Shown: positions 1-6,306 of the stretch, in pieces
How positions within the stretch are numbered: position 1 is the first letter of the stretch
Layout of the letters: each line of letters begins with the position of its first letter
From: Ventricola sp051883735
Lineage (GTDB): Bacteria > Bacillota > Clostridia > Christensenellales > Aristaeellaceae
Assembly: GCA_051883735.1 (NCBI GenBank)
Contig: JBJEUH010000007.1
Coordinates: 1-11,095, forward strand
DNA length: 11,095 nucleotides
Direction: 5' to 3'
Made by a program: the position numbers and the translations under genes
Notes under the pieces: generated by a model
Database searches by the model: none
Seen by the model: only the letters and a program-made list of their open reading frames with translations
Told to the model about the DNA's origin: nothing

Positions 1-899
1 AGTACCCCGATGTGGTCAACCGGATCAATGAGGACTACACCCCGCTGAAAAGGGTGGATCGCTCGGTATATGCCTATCTGGATTTCATGGCCCTGGCGCA
101 GCTGTGCGACGCCGTTGGGGATGCCTCCGGCGAGACCTTTGCCGCTCTGGCGGAGGCGATCCGGGAGGATATTCTGGACAAGATGTGGGATGAAGAGACG
201 CACTTCTTCTACGATCTTCATCATCTTGATGACAGAAGGGCAATGGTCAAGAACGTGGTCGGCTTCTATCCTTACTGGGCCGGCATCACGGATGAGCGCC
301 ATCTGGAAGGGCTGGCGTATGCGTGGGATGAACGATTCTTTGCCACCGGAAGCGGGTTTGCCTCAACGGCCAGGGATTGCCCGGTTTTTTCCGCGTGCGG
401 AGGATGGAAGGGCCATTTCTTCAAGGGCAGGAACGGATGCACCTGGAACGGACCGTCCTGGCCTTATACCAATGCCATTGTCCTGGACGCGCTGGCCGTG
501 CAGAGCTGCCGTCATGCGCATCGATACGACGCCGTCTTTGCCAAATTCCTCAAGGAATACCTGCTGCAGCATTTCAAGGGCAGTGACCTTTCGCAGCCCT
601 ATCTGGTCGAGCATTACGACAGCGTGACCGGAGAAATGCTCAGCGATGAGCCGGACTACAATCACTCTTACCTCCTGGACCTTGTGGTACGCTATGTGGC
701 AGGGGTTCAGCCTGCGAATCAGGGCATCGTCTTTGATCCGATCGATTGCGGTCTGGAGCATTTCAAAATGACGGATATTCCCGTTCGGGGCCACAGCGTG
801 GATGTCGAAATGAAAAGCGGCCTGTACACGTTATCCGCAGACGGCGAGGTTCTCTTTCAGAGCAGGCCGCGCGGGATGCAGGTGATTCCGCTGGACTGA
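1..899 (+). CDS. MGH1/GH63-like glycoside hydrolase, C-terminal part (5' partial)
   Basis: The reading frame is open to the window edge (first whole codon at 3), so the N-terminus lies outside. About 298 codons are visible. The sequence resembles the C-terminal part of the (alpha/alpha)6-barrel hydrolases of the MGH1-like/GH63/trehalase group. Recognisable family features are WDEETHFFYD (186-215), a WNGPSWP motif (444-464) typical of MGH1-like enzymes, HYDSVTGE (612-635) and YNHSY followed by LLDLVVRYVAG (657-704). The last 60 or so residues look like the small beta-rich tail of these enzymes. Family members cleave terminal or alpha-linked sugars from oligosaccharides; the substrate here cannot be read off. 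It is convergent with the PrpR-like regulator and separated from it by a strong hairpin. It may belong to the same glycan-use locus, but transcription from an upstream promoter outside the window cannot be judged. The family-level call is fairly sure, the exact GH family is not. Confidence 0.72.
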   Translation, partial: YPDVVNRINEDYTPLKRVDRSVYAYLDFMALAQLCDAVGDASGETFAALAEAIREDILDKMWDEETHFFYDLHHLDDRRAMVKNVVGFYPYWAGITDERHLEGLAYAWDERFFATGSGFASTARDCPVFSACGGWKGHFFKGRNGCTWNGPSWPYTNAIVLDALAVQSCRHAHRYDAVFAKFLKEYLLQHFKGSDLSQPYLVEHYDSVTGEMLSDEPDYNHSYLLDLVVRYVAGVQPANQGIVFDPIDCGLEHFKMTDIPVRGHSVDVEMKSGLYTLSADGEVLFQSRPRGMQVIPLD

Positions 900-918
900 T
901 TTCCGAATATAAAAGCAG

Positions 919-957
919 CTGCCCGCAGGAAATGCAAAGGCGATTTCCTGCGGGCAG
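919..957. terminator. Two-way intrinsic terminator between convergent genes
   Basis: A perfect 15-bp inverted repeat (919-933 with 943-957, GC-rich core CTGCCCGCAGG) encloses a 9-nt loop. On the plus strand it is followed by TTTCATC, and on the minus strand by CTGCTTTTATAT, so each side has only a short U-rich tail. It sits 20 bp after the hydrolase stop and 23 bp after the regulator stop, which fits termination of both transcripts. Confidence 0.85.
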
Positions 958-979
958 TTTCATCGTGATGAAATCCGGA

Positions 980-2800
980 TTACACTTCGGTATTGTTCTC
1001 CTCGGAGGACAGCCCCATCTTCTGCATCATGCGCCAGAGCGTCGAACGGCTGATGCCGAGCTTGGCGGCCGTGGTCGAACGATTGTTCTTTTCGCGTGCT
1101 AGGACATACTGAAGGGCGATCATGTCGATCTCCTCCAGCGTCTTTCCTTCAAAGATGTTGGTCATGGTAAAGATGTTGGCCGGGGGATAGAGCAGGCGTT
1201 CCTTGGCAAGCTGCGTGCGCACAACCTCGCCGGTGATGTAAGGGCCATGGGCTGAGAGGACGAGCTCGCGCAGCACGCGCTTGAACTGATCGTAATTGTC
1301 GGGCCAGGAATAGTTTTGCAGCTGCTCCATGCCCTCCGGCTCAATCCCCACCACCTCGCATACGTTGTTGACATTGAGCGTGTTGATGTACAGGCTGGCA
1401 AGCTGGGGAATGCTGTCCTGATGCTCGCGCAAGACGGGAAGCTGAATCATGGCGCATCCGAACCAGTTCATCAGCTTCTGAATGCGCGCGACGGCGTCGG
1501 GGCCGTCGGACGAGTTGGCCGTGAAAATCAGATGGTTTCGCCGGCGGTAATGAATGGCCTCCAGCAGACGAAACAGCTGGTCAAACATCTGGACAGAAAG
1601 ATCCTTCATATTCTGGAAATGAACCGTGACGCCCATTTCACACAGGGGCGAATCCCTGTGATTGAGCAGGAAGTTCCATCCCTTTTGCTGAAGGAGCGCA
1701 CAGTCCACCACGAAGAGCGGTGCATTCTGATAGGGCCCGTTGCTGTAGATCATGTGCGCCATCTGGGTCTTGCCGGTGCCGGTTTCACCGACGATCATCA
1801 GCGGCTGCGTGCACTGGAAATACCTCGTATACTGCTGAACGGCGCCGGGGTTGGTCATTCCGTAGAAGCTGTGGAAAAAGCTGTCCCGAACCTCCTCCTT
1901 GTTCAGGGAGCGGATACCGTATTTCTCCATGGAGGAGCGGGCGGCGTGCTGATGCAGATGAAAGGCGGCGTAATGCTGGTCGTTGGCCTGGAGCATGCTG
2001 CCCTTGACGTCATACTGAATGCCGTCGACAGCCACCACGAGCTGGCGGCTCTTTTCGACCGTCAGCTCCGGAATGTACGCCTTGACCTTCTTCTCAAGCG
2101 CCAGCATGGCGGGGCTTTGGCTGGTGCTGAAGACGCTGTGCCCCTGCAGATCGAGAATGATGACCTCGTCGTCCTGCGACTGCAGATAGGCGCTCAGCAG
2201 CTGCGAATGATCGCGCAGGGGCTGATACAGCCGGCTGATGTTCACGGCATTGCGGATGGCGGCGTCGACACTTTCGCTGCCGGAATTGATCAGCATGGTG
2301 GCCAGCCCGTATTCGTGCGCGATGGAGTTGGTGATCATGTCGCACAGGATGATTTGGCATTTCTCCTGCGCAAGCTGCTGAAGAACCTTTCGGGCTTCCT
2401 CTTCGTTGTGGATGGTAAACAGGTCGATCTGGTAGCGGAGGACGTCGCGCAGAAAATAGGCGTTTTTGATAATCGCCGGAAAGCCGACAATGGTGTAGCG
2501 GCTTTGGCGGTTCTGGCTGTTCTGCGCCAGCTGGATCGCCCGCAGAAGGTCGTAAATGCTCAATTCGATATCCACGACCGGCAGATGGCTTTTCTTCCGC
2601 AGGATTTCGGTGGTGCCGCCGCGGGAAATGAGCACGTCGAAATCCTCCTCGGAGTATTTTTGAACCAGAACAGCGGCTTGCTCCAGGTCGCCGACAAGCG
2701 CTGTCATTTCCACGTCGTCCATGGAGGCGGCCAGGGACAGCATCAGGTTCTTCATGCCTTCATAGGGAGCGATACCCAAAATCCTTGTGCGGCGCATCAT
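980..2800 (-). CDS. PrpR-N / degenerate sigma-54-activator-type AAA+ / Fis-HTH transcriptional regulator
   Basis: 606 residues from ATG at 2800. A TTG at 2803 is also possible, but GAGAGG ends 8 nt before the ATG, which is better spacing. Residues about 7-190 match the PrpR-N sensor domain (start RILGIAPYEGM; ISRGGTTEILR). Residues about 204-285 look PAS-like. Residues about 295-515 form an AAA+ domain of the sigma-54-activator type with an intact Walker A, GETGTGKT (338-345), a sensor-I-like LIFTAN (424-429) and LPVLRE (454-459). The GAFTGA loop is absent: only about 24 residues separate VDC (365-367) from the Walker B position, where the usual TLFLDEI reads TVHFQNM, so both acidic residues are gone. 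The sensor II region reads WPDNYDQF. A Fis-type HTH occupies about 553-597 (TAAKLGISRSTLWRMM). It is transcribed divergently from the BNR hydrolase/ABC operon, its probable target. Inference: it senses a small ligand and works with ordinary sigma-A polymerase, not sigma-54. Confidence 0.85.
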   Translation of the reverse strand: MMRRTRILGIAPYEGMKNLMLSLAASMDDVEMTALVGDLEQAAVLVQKYSEEDFDVLISRGGTTEILRKKSHLPVVDIELSIYDLLRAIQLAQNSQNRQSRYTIVGFPAIIKNAYFLRDVLRYQIDLFTIHNEEEARKVLQQLAQEKCQIILCDMITNSIAHEYGLATMLINSGSESVDAAIRNAVNISRLYQPLRDHSQLLSAYLQSQDDEVIILDLQGHSVFSTSQSPAMLALEKKVKAYIPELTVEKSRQLVVAVDGIQYDVKGSMLQANDQHYAAFHLHQHAARSSMEKYGIRSLNKEEVRDSFFHSFYGMTNPGAVQQYTRYFQCTQPLMIVGETGTGKTQMAHMIYSNGPYQNAPLFVVDCALLQQKGWNFLLNHRDSPLCEMGVTVHFQNMKDLSVQMFDQLFRLLEAIHYRRRNHLIFTANSSDGPDAVARIQKLMNWFGCAMIQLPVLREHQDSIPQLASLYINTLNVNNVCEVVGIEPEGMEQLQNYSWPDNYDQFKRVLRELVLSAHGPYITGEVVRTQLAKERLLYPPANIFTMTNIFEGKTLEEIDMIALQYVLAREKNNRSTTAAKLGISRSTLWRMMQKMGLSSEENNTEV

Positions 2801-2852
2801 CAAGTTTTCCTCTCATCTCAACGGCTTCTGCGTAGTGATTTGTACTAAATTA

Positions 2853-2881
2853 AGTATAGCAAATCTCGACAAACCAGTCAA
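2853..2881 (-). promoter_or_regulatory. Sigma-A-type promoter of the regulator gene
   Basis: On the minus strand, -35 TTGACT (2881-2876), a 17-nt spacer and -10 TATACT (2858-2853) give five of six matches in each box. It lies about 50 nt upstream of the regulator start codon. Its -35 box abuts the -35 box of the divergent plus-strand candidate, so the two promoters could compete or be controlled together. Confidence 0.7.
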
Positions 2882-2909
2882 TGACTCCAACAAAGTGTTT
2901 CAATATAAT
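2881..2909 (+). promoter_or_regulatory. Candidate sigma-A promoter of the hydrolase/ABC operon
   Basis: ATGACT (2881-2886, four of six matches), a 17-nt spacer and a perfect TATAAT (2904-2909). If used, it would leave a leader of roughly 275 nt before the start at 3191. A weaker alternative lies downstream: TTGAAA (2942-2947), 17 nt, TAATCT (2965-2970) with a TG-type extended -10. A TGTTTCA motif overlaps the first candidate's spacer and -10 box, which would suit control by a bound protein. Confidence 0.5.
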
Positions 2910-3054
2910 ACATCGCAAACAAAAATGACAATGATATTTGGTTGAAAAATGGGCTATTTAGTGGTAATCTATAATTATTAAAGGCAGCAATGAAACATTT
3001 ATTATGAATTCCCTTCTGAAATGAAATCCAAATCGTTTCATATTGAAACATTTG
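2896..3054. repeat. Three-copy TGAAACA motif, candidate operator sites
   Basis: Copy 1 is TGTTTCAATAT at 2896-2906, the exact reverse complement of ATATTGAAACA at 3040-3050 (copy 3). Copy 2 is TGAAACATTT at 2991-3000, repeated directly at 3044-3053. Copy 3 is itself the right half of a palindrome (3035-3049: GTTTCA, 3-nt spacer, TGAAAC) whose outer flanks also nearly pair (CAAAT at 3029-3033 with ATTTG at 3050-3054, one-base bulge). Shared, symmetric short words between divergent regulator and target genes are what an operator set looks like. Binding by the PrpR-like regulator is inference; by chance alone such AT-rich words are somewhat likely. Confidence 0.5.
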
Positions 3055-3190
3055 AAGGGTATCAAGACGATTGCACAACCAGCCGATGAACAACCGTGCC
3101 AGCTGTCAGAGGACAAGCGCTGTATCCGGCGAGAAGCTGACAAGAAGAATCGGCACACAGTAAGGCATCACAGCCGGAAAGGAGCCGCCG

Positions 3191-4363
3191 ATGAAGCCGC
3201 TTAACCTGAACGAATTGACCAAAGATGGAAAGCTATTTATCGAACACGGGTATGACAACCACATCAAGGCTTACCTGCCCAGCACCTTCCGCGACAACCA
3301 TGCTTCCCAGTTGGTTGAGCTTGAGAACGGGGATATCCTGTGCACATGGTTTGCGGGTCTGTCCGAGGGCTCTTCCGACATCAAGATTGCGCTCAGCCGG
3401 CTGGACAAGGATTCGGATCATTGGACAGAGCCGGTGCTTGTTTCGGACGATTATGAGCGCTCCGAGCAGAACCCGTCGCTGTTCCAGGCGCCTGACGGCA
3501 CAGTTTGGCTGCTGCATACAGCGCAGCTTTCCCGCGGCAAGATGACCCATGAAGAATGGGAGGCCAGGGTGAAGGCCGGCAAAGCCAAGGGGCATTTCAC
3601 CATGCAGGAAACGGCAGAGGTCAGGCTGCGCACGTCCAGGGACAACGGTCATACCTGGTCCGAAATGACCAGCTATTTCACCAAACCCGGCGCCTTCTGC
3701 CGCCACCCCATTACGATAATGAGCAATGGGGAGTGGATTTTCCCCATGTGGTACAGCCTGGTGGAGGAAGACGAAAACAAGCCGCAGTACGGCCGCGATT
3801 ACTCGGTGGTGCAGATTTCCGCTGATCAGGGCGCGACCTGGCAGGAATACGAGGTCCCCGGCAGCGTGCGCCGTGTGCACATGAGCATTGTCGAAACCCG
3901 GCCCGGGCACCTGGTGGCCTTCTTCCGCAGCCGTTCCGCCGACCGAATCTACCGGTCCTTTTCGGAGGATTACGGCCGCACCTGGACGGAGCCGGCTGCC
4001 ACCTGCCTGCCCAACAACAACGCGTCCATTCAGGCCATTCGCCTCCAGTCGGGAAGCATCGCGCTGATCTACAATGAGATGAAGGGCGGCGACGATCCCA
4101 CGGCGGTCGTTTGGGGTGCGCCCCGCATGCCGGTGGTGATTGCCCTGACCGATGATGAAGGCGACACCTTCCCTTATAAGCGCATCCTGGAACCTGCTGA
4201 CGGCTTTGCCGGTGAAGCGAACAAAAAGCTGAACCACACATACCACTATCCGTGCATCATGCAGAGCCGCAACGGCGATATTCATGTCTGCTATACCTGG
4301 CACGGCCGGGATACCATCATGTATCACCGCATCTCCGAAGCATGGATCAAGGGCGCCGAGTGA
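3191..4363 (+). CDS. BNR/Asp-box (sialidase-like fold, BNR_2) hydrolase, predicted cytoplasmic
   Basis: 390 residues, ATG placed 6 nt after AAAGGAG. Three clear Asp boxes (S-x-D-x-G-x-T-W) lie at residues 149-156, 210-217 and 258-265, with a degenerate one at 320-327 (TDDEGDTF), which indicates a six-bladed beta-propeller. The N-terminal block NHASQLVELENGDIL...WFAG..EG (36-60) matches the BNR_2 type, usually annotated as exo-alpha-sialidase. The FRIP motif of true sialidases is not present: the matching arginine context is STFRDNHAS (31-39). There is no signal peptide or membrane segment, so it should act inside the cell on sugar brought in by the transporter encoded just downstream. It is the first gene of the operon; its stop overlaps the Shine-Dalgarno of the next gene. 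No sialic acid catabolism gene is in the window, so sialic acid as substrate is unproven. Fold is sure, specificity is not. Confidence 0.8.
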   Translation: MKPLNLNELTKDGKLFIEHGYDNHIKAYLPSTFRDNHASQLVELENGDILCTWFAGLSEGSSDIKIALSRLDKDSDHWTEPVLVSDDYERSEQNPSLFQAPDGTVWLLHTAQLSRGKMTHEEWEARVKAGKAKGHFTMQETAEVRLRTSRDNGHTWSEMTSYFTKPGAFCRHPITIMSNGEWIFPMWYSLVEEDENKPQYGRDYSVVQISADQGATWQEYEVPGSVRRVHMSIVETRPGHLVAFFRSRSADRIYRSFSEDYGRTWTEPAATCLPNNNASIQAIRLQSGSIALIYNEMKGGDDPTAVVWGAPRMPVVIALTDDEGDTFPYKRILEPADGFAGEANKKLNHTYHYPCIMQSRNGDIHVCYTWHGRDTIMYHRISEAWIKGAE

Positions 4364-4375
4364 GGAGGGAAATGA

Positions 4376-5323
4376 ATGAGTACAAGCCGGAAAGAAGGAA
4401 AGCCGCTGGTGTATCAGGCGCCAAGCGTGAGGGCGAGACTCTACAAATACCGCTGGCTGTATGTATTTCTGCTGCCTGCGATTGTGTGGTACATCATCTT
4501 TGCCTACGGCCCGATTTACGGCCTCCAGATCGCTTTTAAGGACTACAAAATCCTCCAGGGCATTGAAGGCTCTGCCTGGGTGGGGCTGAAGCACTTCAAA
4601 AAGATGATCGATGACCGCTATTTCTGGCAGGCTACCCAGAATACCGTCGTGATCAGCTTGCTGAAGCTGATGTTTGTTTCCACCTCCGGCTTGGTGCTGG
4701 CCTTGCTGATGAATGAGATCGTCCACCGGAAATACCGCACATTGGTTTCCAGCGTGACGATGCTGCCGCACTTCTTCAGCTGGGTGGTGATCAGCTCGAT
4801 CCTGATCGAGATTCTGTCCCCGACAACCGGCATGGTCAACGCCGTCATCAGGATGTGCGGCGGCAATCCCATCTATTTCCTGGGGGACAAAAACTGGTTC
4901 AGATTCTGGCTGATTGCCAGCGACGTATGGGAATCCGCCGGATGGAACTCGATCATCTTTATCGCAGCCATCGGCGGCATCAACCCTGAGCTGTACGAGG
5001 CGGCGCAGCTGGACGGCGCCGGGCGCTGGCAGCAGCTGACCCATGTCACGCTGCCCTGCATTGCCGGCACGATCGTCGTCGTGATGGTGCTGAAGGTCGG
5101 CTCGATGATGAACGCCGGCTTCGATCAGATCTACAACATGTACAACGCAGCCGTGCAGGATTCCACCGACATCATCGACACCTATGTCTATCGGCTCGGC
5201 CTGGAAAACAACAAATACAGCTATTCGACCGCTGTGGGACTCTTCAAAAATGTCATCAATCTGGTCCTGGTTCTGATCACAAACTATGCATCCAAATTGG
5301 TGGGTCAGGAAGGCCTGTTCTGA
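4376..5323 (+). CDS. Carbohydrate ABC transporter permease, LplB type
   Basis: 315 residues. The ATG at 4376 follows AGGAGG (4363-4368, overlapping the previous stop) by 7 nt. Six hydrophobic segments are visible at about 27-47, 92-113, 129-147, 176-200, 228-248 and 288-304, with a basic cytoplasmic N-terminus. The cytoplasmic coupling loop that contacts the ATPase is the EAA motif at 208-227 (EAAQLDGAGRW...LP). Length, the YGPIYGLQIAFKDY start and the C-terminal NYASKLVGQEGLF are characteristic of LplB-like CUT1 permeases, which import oligosaccharides. It forms the channel with the next gene's product and is supplied by the binding protein encoded at 6307-7941. The gap to the next gene is only 18 bp, so they are co-transcribed. 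Confidence 0.92.
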   Translation: MSTSRKEGKPLVYQAPSVRARLYKYRWLYVFLLPAIVWYIIFAYGPIYGLQIAFKDYKILQGIEGSAWVGLKHFKKMIDDRYFWQATQNTVVISLLKLMFVSTSGLVLALLMNEIVHRKYRTLVSSVTMLPHFFSWVVISSILIEILSPTTGMVNAVIRMCGGNPIYFLGDKNWFRFWLIASDVWESAGWNSIIFIAAIGGINPELYEAAQLDGAGRWQQLTHVTLPCIAGTIVVVMVLKVGSMMNAGFDQIYNMYNAAVQDSTDIIDTYVYRLGLENNKYSYSTAVGLFKNVINLVLVLITNYASKLVGQEGLF

Positions 5324-5341
5324 GAAAGGGGGGAGAGAATC

Positions 5342-6247
5342 ATGACAAAGCCGCGCTGGATGACCTGCCGGGATGGCGGCAGCACGATTGCACGTGCGTT
5401 CATCTATATCGTCTTGGCGCTTTTCATGCTGACCATCATCTATCCGATTTACTATCTGCTGATGAAATCGTTCTCCACCTATGGCGGACTGGCGACCAAT
5501 ATGGACCCGTTCATGTGGACACCCAAGGGATTCACGCTGGAAGCCTATACCCGCCTGTTCAGTCAGTCCTATGTGCAGACCGGTTTCCTGGTGACCATCT
5601 TCCGCTCCGTGGTCGGCACCGCGCTGTCCGTCATGGTCATGGCGCTGGCGGCCTATCCGATCAGCAAGCGCGATCTCCCGGGCCGCAAGCTCATCATCTG
5701 GTTCTTTATGATCAACATGTTCTTCGTCGGCGGTCTGATCCCGACGTATCTGACCGTCAAGAACGTGGGCCTGCTGAACAACATCTGGATTCTCGTGCTG
5801 ATTCCGCTGTGCAACACCTATTACATCCTGCTGCTTCGCTCATTCTTTGAGGGCATTCCCGATTCCCTGGTGGAGGCCGCGGACATTGACGGCGCCACCA
5901 CGCTGCAGACCTTCGCCTATGTTATTCTCCCGATCAGCATCCCGTCGCTGATGACGATTGCAACCTGGCAGTTCTTCACACACTGGAACAGCTATTTCGA
6001 TTCCATGATCTACATCAAGGATCTGAACAAGCAGGTGGTGCAGGTGCATATCCGTCGTCTGGTCATCGAGCAGAGCAACATGCTGATGTCCGGCTCGCTG
6101 GTCCACGGCGGCAAGGCTGACCAGCCTACGGAGGAAACCATGCGTGCCGCAGGCATCATGGTGACGATTGTCCCCGTTCTCATCATCTTCCCCTTTGTCC
6201 GCAAGTATTTCACCAAGGGCATGGTGCTCGGCGCGGTCAAGGGCTGA
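5342..6247 (+). CDS. Carbohydrate ABC transporter permease, YtcP/MalG type
   Basis: 301 residues, ATG 8 nt after an AAAGGGGGG Shine-Dalgarno (5325-5333). Six hydrophobic segments are expected, including about 18-41, 83-106, 117-137, 147-166, 196-212 and 268-287. The EAA coupling motif is at 178-197 (EAADIDGATTL...LP), again for contact with an ATPase. The ending RKYFTKGMVLGAVKG is typical of YtcP-like partners of LplB permeases. Together with the preceding gene it should form a heterodimeric import channel for an oligosaccharide. No ATP-binding subunit gene follows in this operon. Confidence 0.92.
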   Translation: MTKPRWMTCRDGGSTIARAFIYIVLALFMLTIIYPIYYLLMKSFSTYGGLATNMDPFMWTPKGFTLEAYTRLFSQSYVQTGFLVTIFRSVVGTALSVMVMALAAYPISKRDLPGRKLIIWFFMINMFFVGGLIPTYLTVKNVGLLNNIWILVLIPLCNTYYILLLRSFFEGIPDSLVEAADIDGATTLQTFAYVILPISIPSLMTIATWQFFTHWNSYFDSMIYIKDLNKQVVQVHIRRLVIEQSNMLMSGSLVHGGKADQPTEETMRAAGIMVTIVPVLIIFPFVRKYFTKGMVLGAVKG

Positions 6248-6265
6248 TGGAATCAATCTGCTTTC

Positions 6266-6283
6266 ATGTGCCATGGAGCACAT
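6266..6283 (+). other. Small intercistronic hairpin before the binding-protein gene
   Basis: A perfect 6-bp stem ATGTGC/GCACAT around a 6-nt loop lies in the 59-bp gap between permease and binding-protein genes and is followed by seven A residues, not T, so it is not a plus-strand terminator. Such hairpins can mark RNA processing or protect the downstream message, which would fit the usual excess of binding protein over permease. This role is inference. Confidence 0.35.
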
Positions 6284-6306
6284 AAAAAAATAAGGAGGTT
6301 TCTGGT

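Larger units (their letters stand above)
2804..3190. other. AT-rich divergent intergenic region
   Basis: 387 bp without a credible gene, markedly more AT-rich than the flanking coding DNA in its 2840-3060 part. It holds the two back-to-back promoters and the TGAAACA sites listed separately. From about 3060 to 3177 composition returns to that of the genes. I see no riboswitch or terminator there, only a weak 6-bp inverted repeat (TGTCAG 3104-3109 with CTGACA 3137-3142). The region ends in the Shine-Dalgarno AAAGGAG (3178-3184). Confidence 0.7.

Noticed and set aside
1316..2848. 510-residue plus-strand open frame opposite the regulator
   Set aside because: Antisense to a gene with four recognisable domains; no ribosome binding site or homology.
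3029..3042. Catabolite-response (cre) site centred on the CG at 3034-3035
   Set aside because: Only the inner AAnCGnT matches; both outer TG and CA dinucleotides are wrong. The TGAAACA palindrome explains this stretch better.
3104..3142. TGTCAG/CTGACA inverted repeat in the operon leader
   Set aside because: Only 6 bp with a 27-nt loop, expected by chance and without flanking support.
2878..3158. Short minus-strand open frames (about 65-71 residues) in the AT-rich gap
   Set aside because: They cross the promoter region, have no usable ribosome binding site and no recognisable sequence.
3152..3165. GG-N10-GG as a possible sigma-54 promoter for the operon
   Set aside because: It lacks the GC of the -12 element and the TGGCAC/TTGCA context, and lies too close to the start codon. 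The regulator also lacks GAFTGA.
3233..5044. 603-residue open frame on the minus strand across the BNR hydrolase and permease genes
   Set aside because: It is antisense to two well-supported genes, shows low-complexity His/Arg/Gln/Val-rich sequence with no family motif and no Shine-Dalgarno. Codon bias of the sense genes keeps the antisense frame free of stops.
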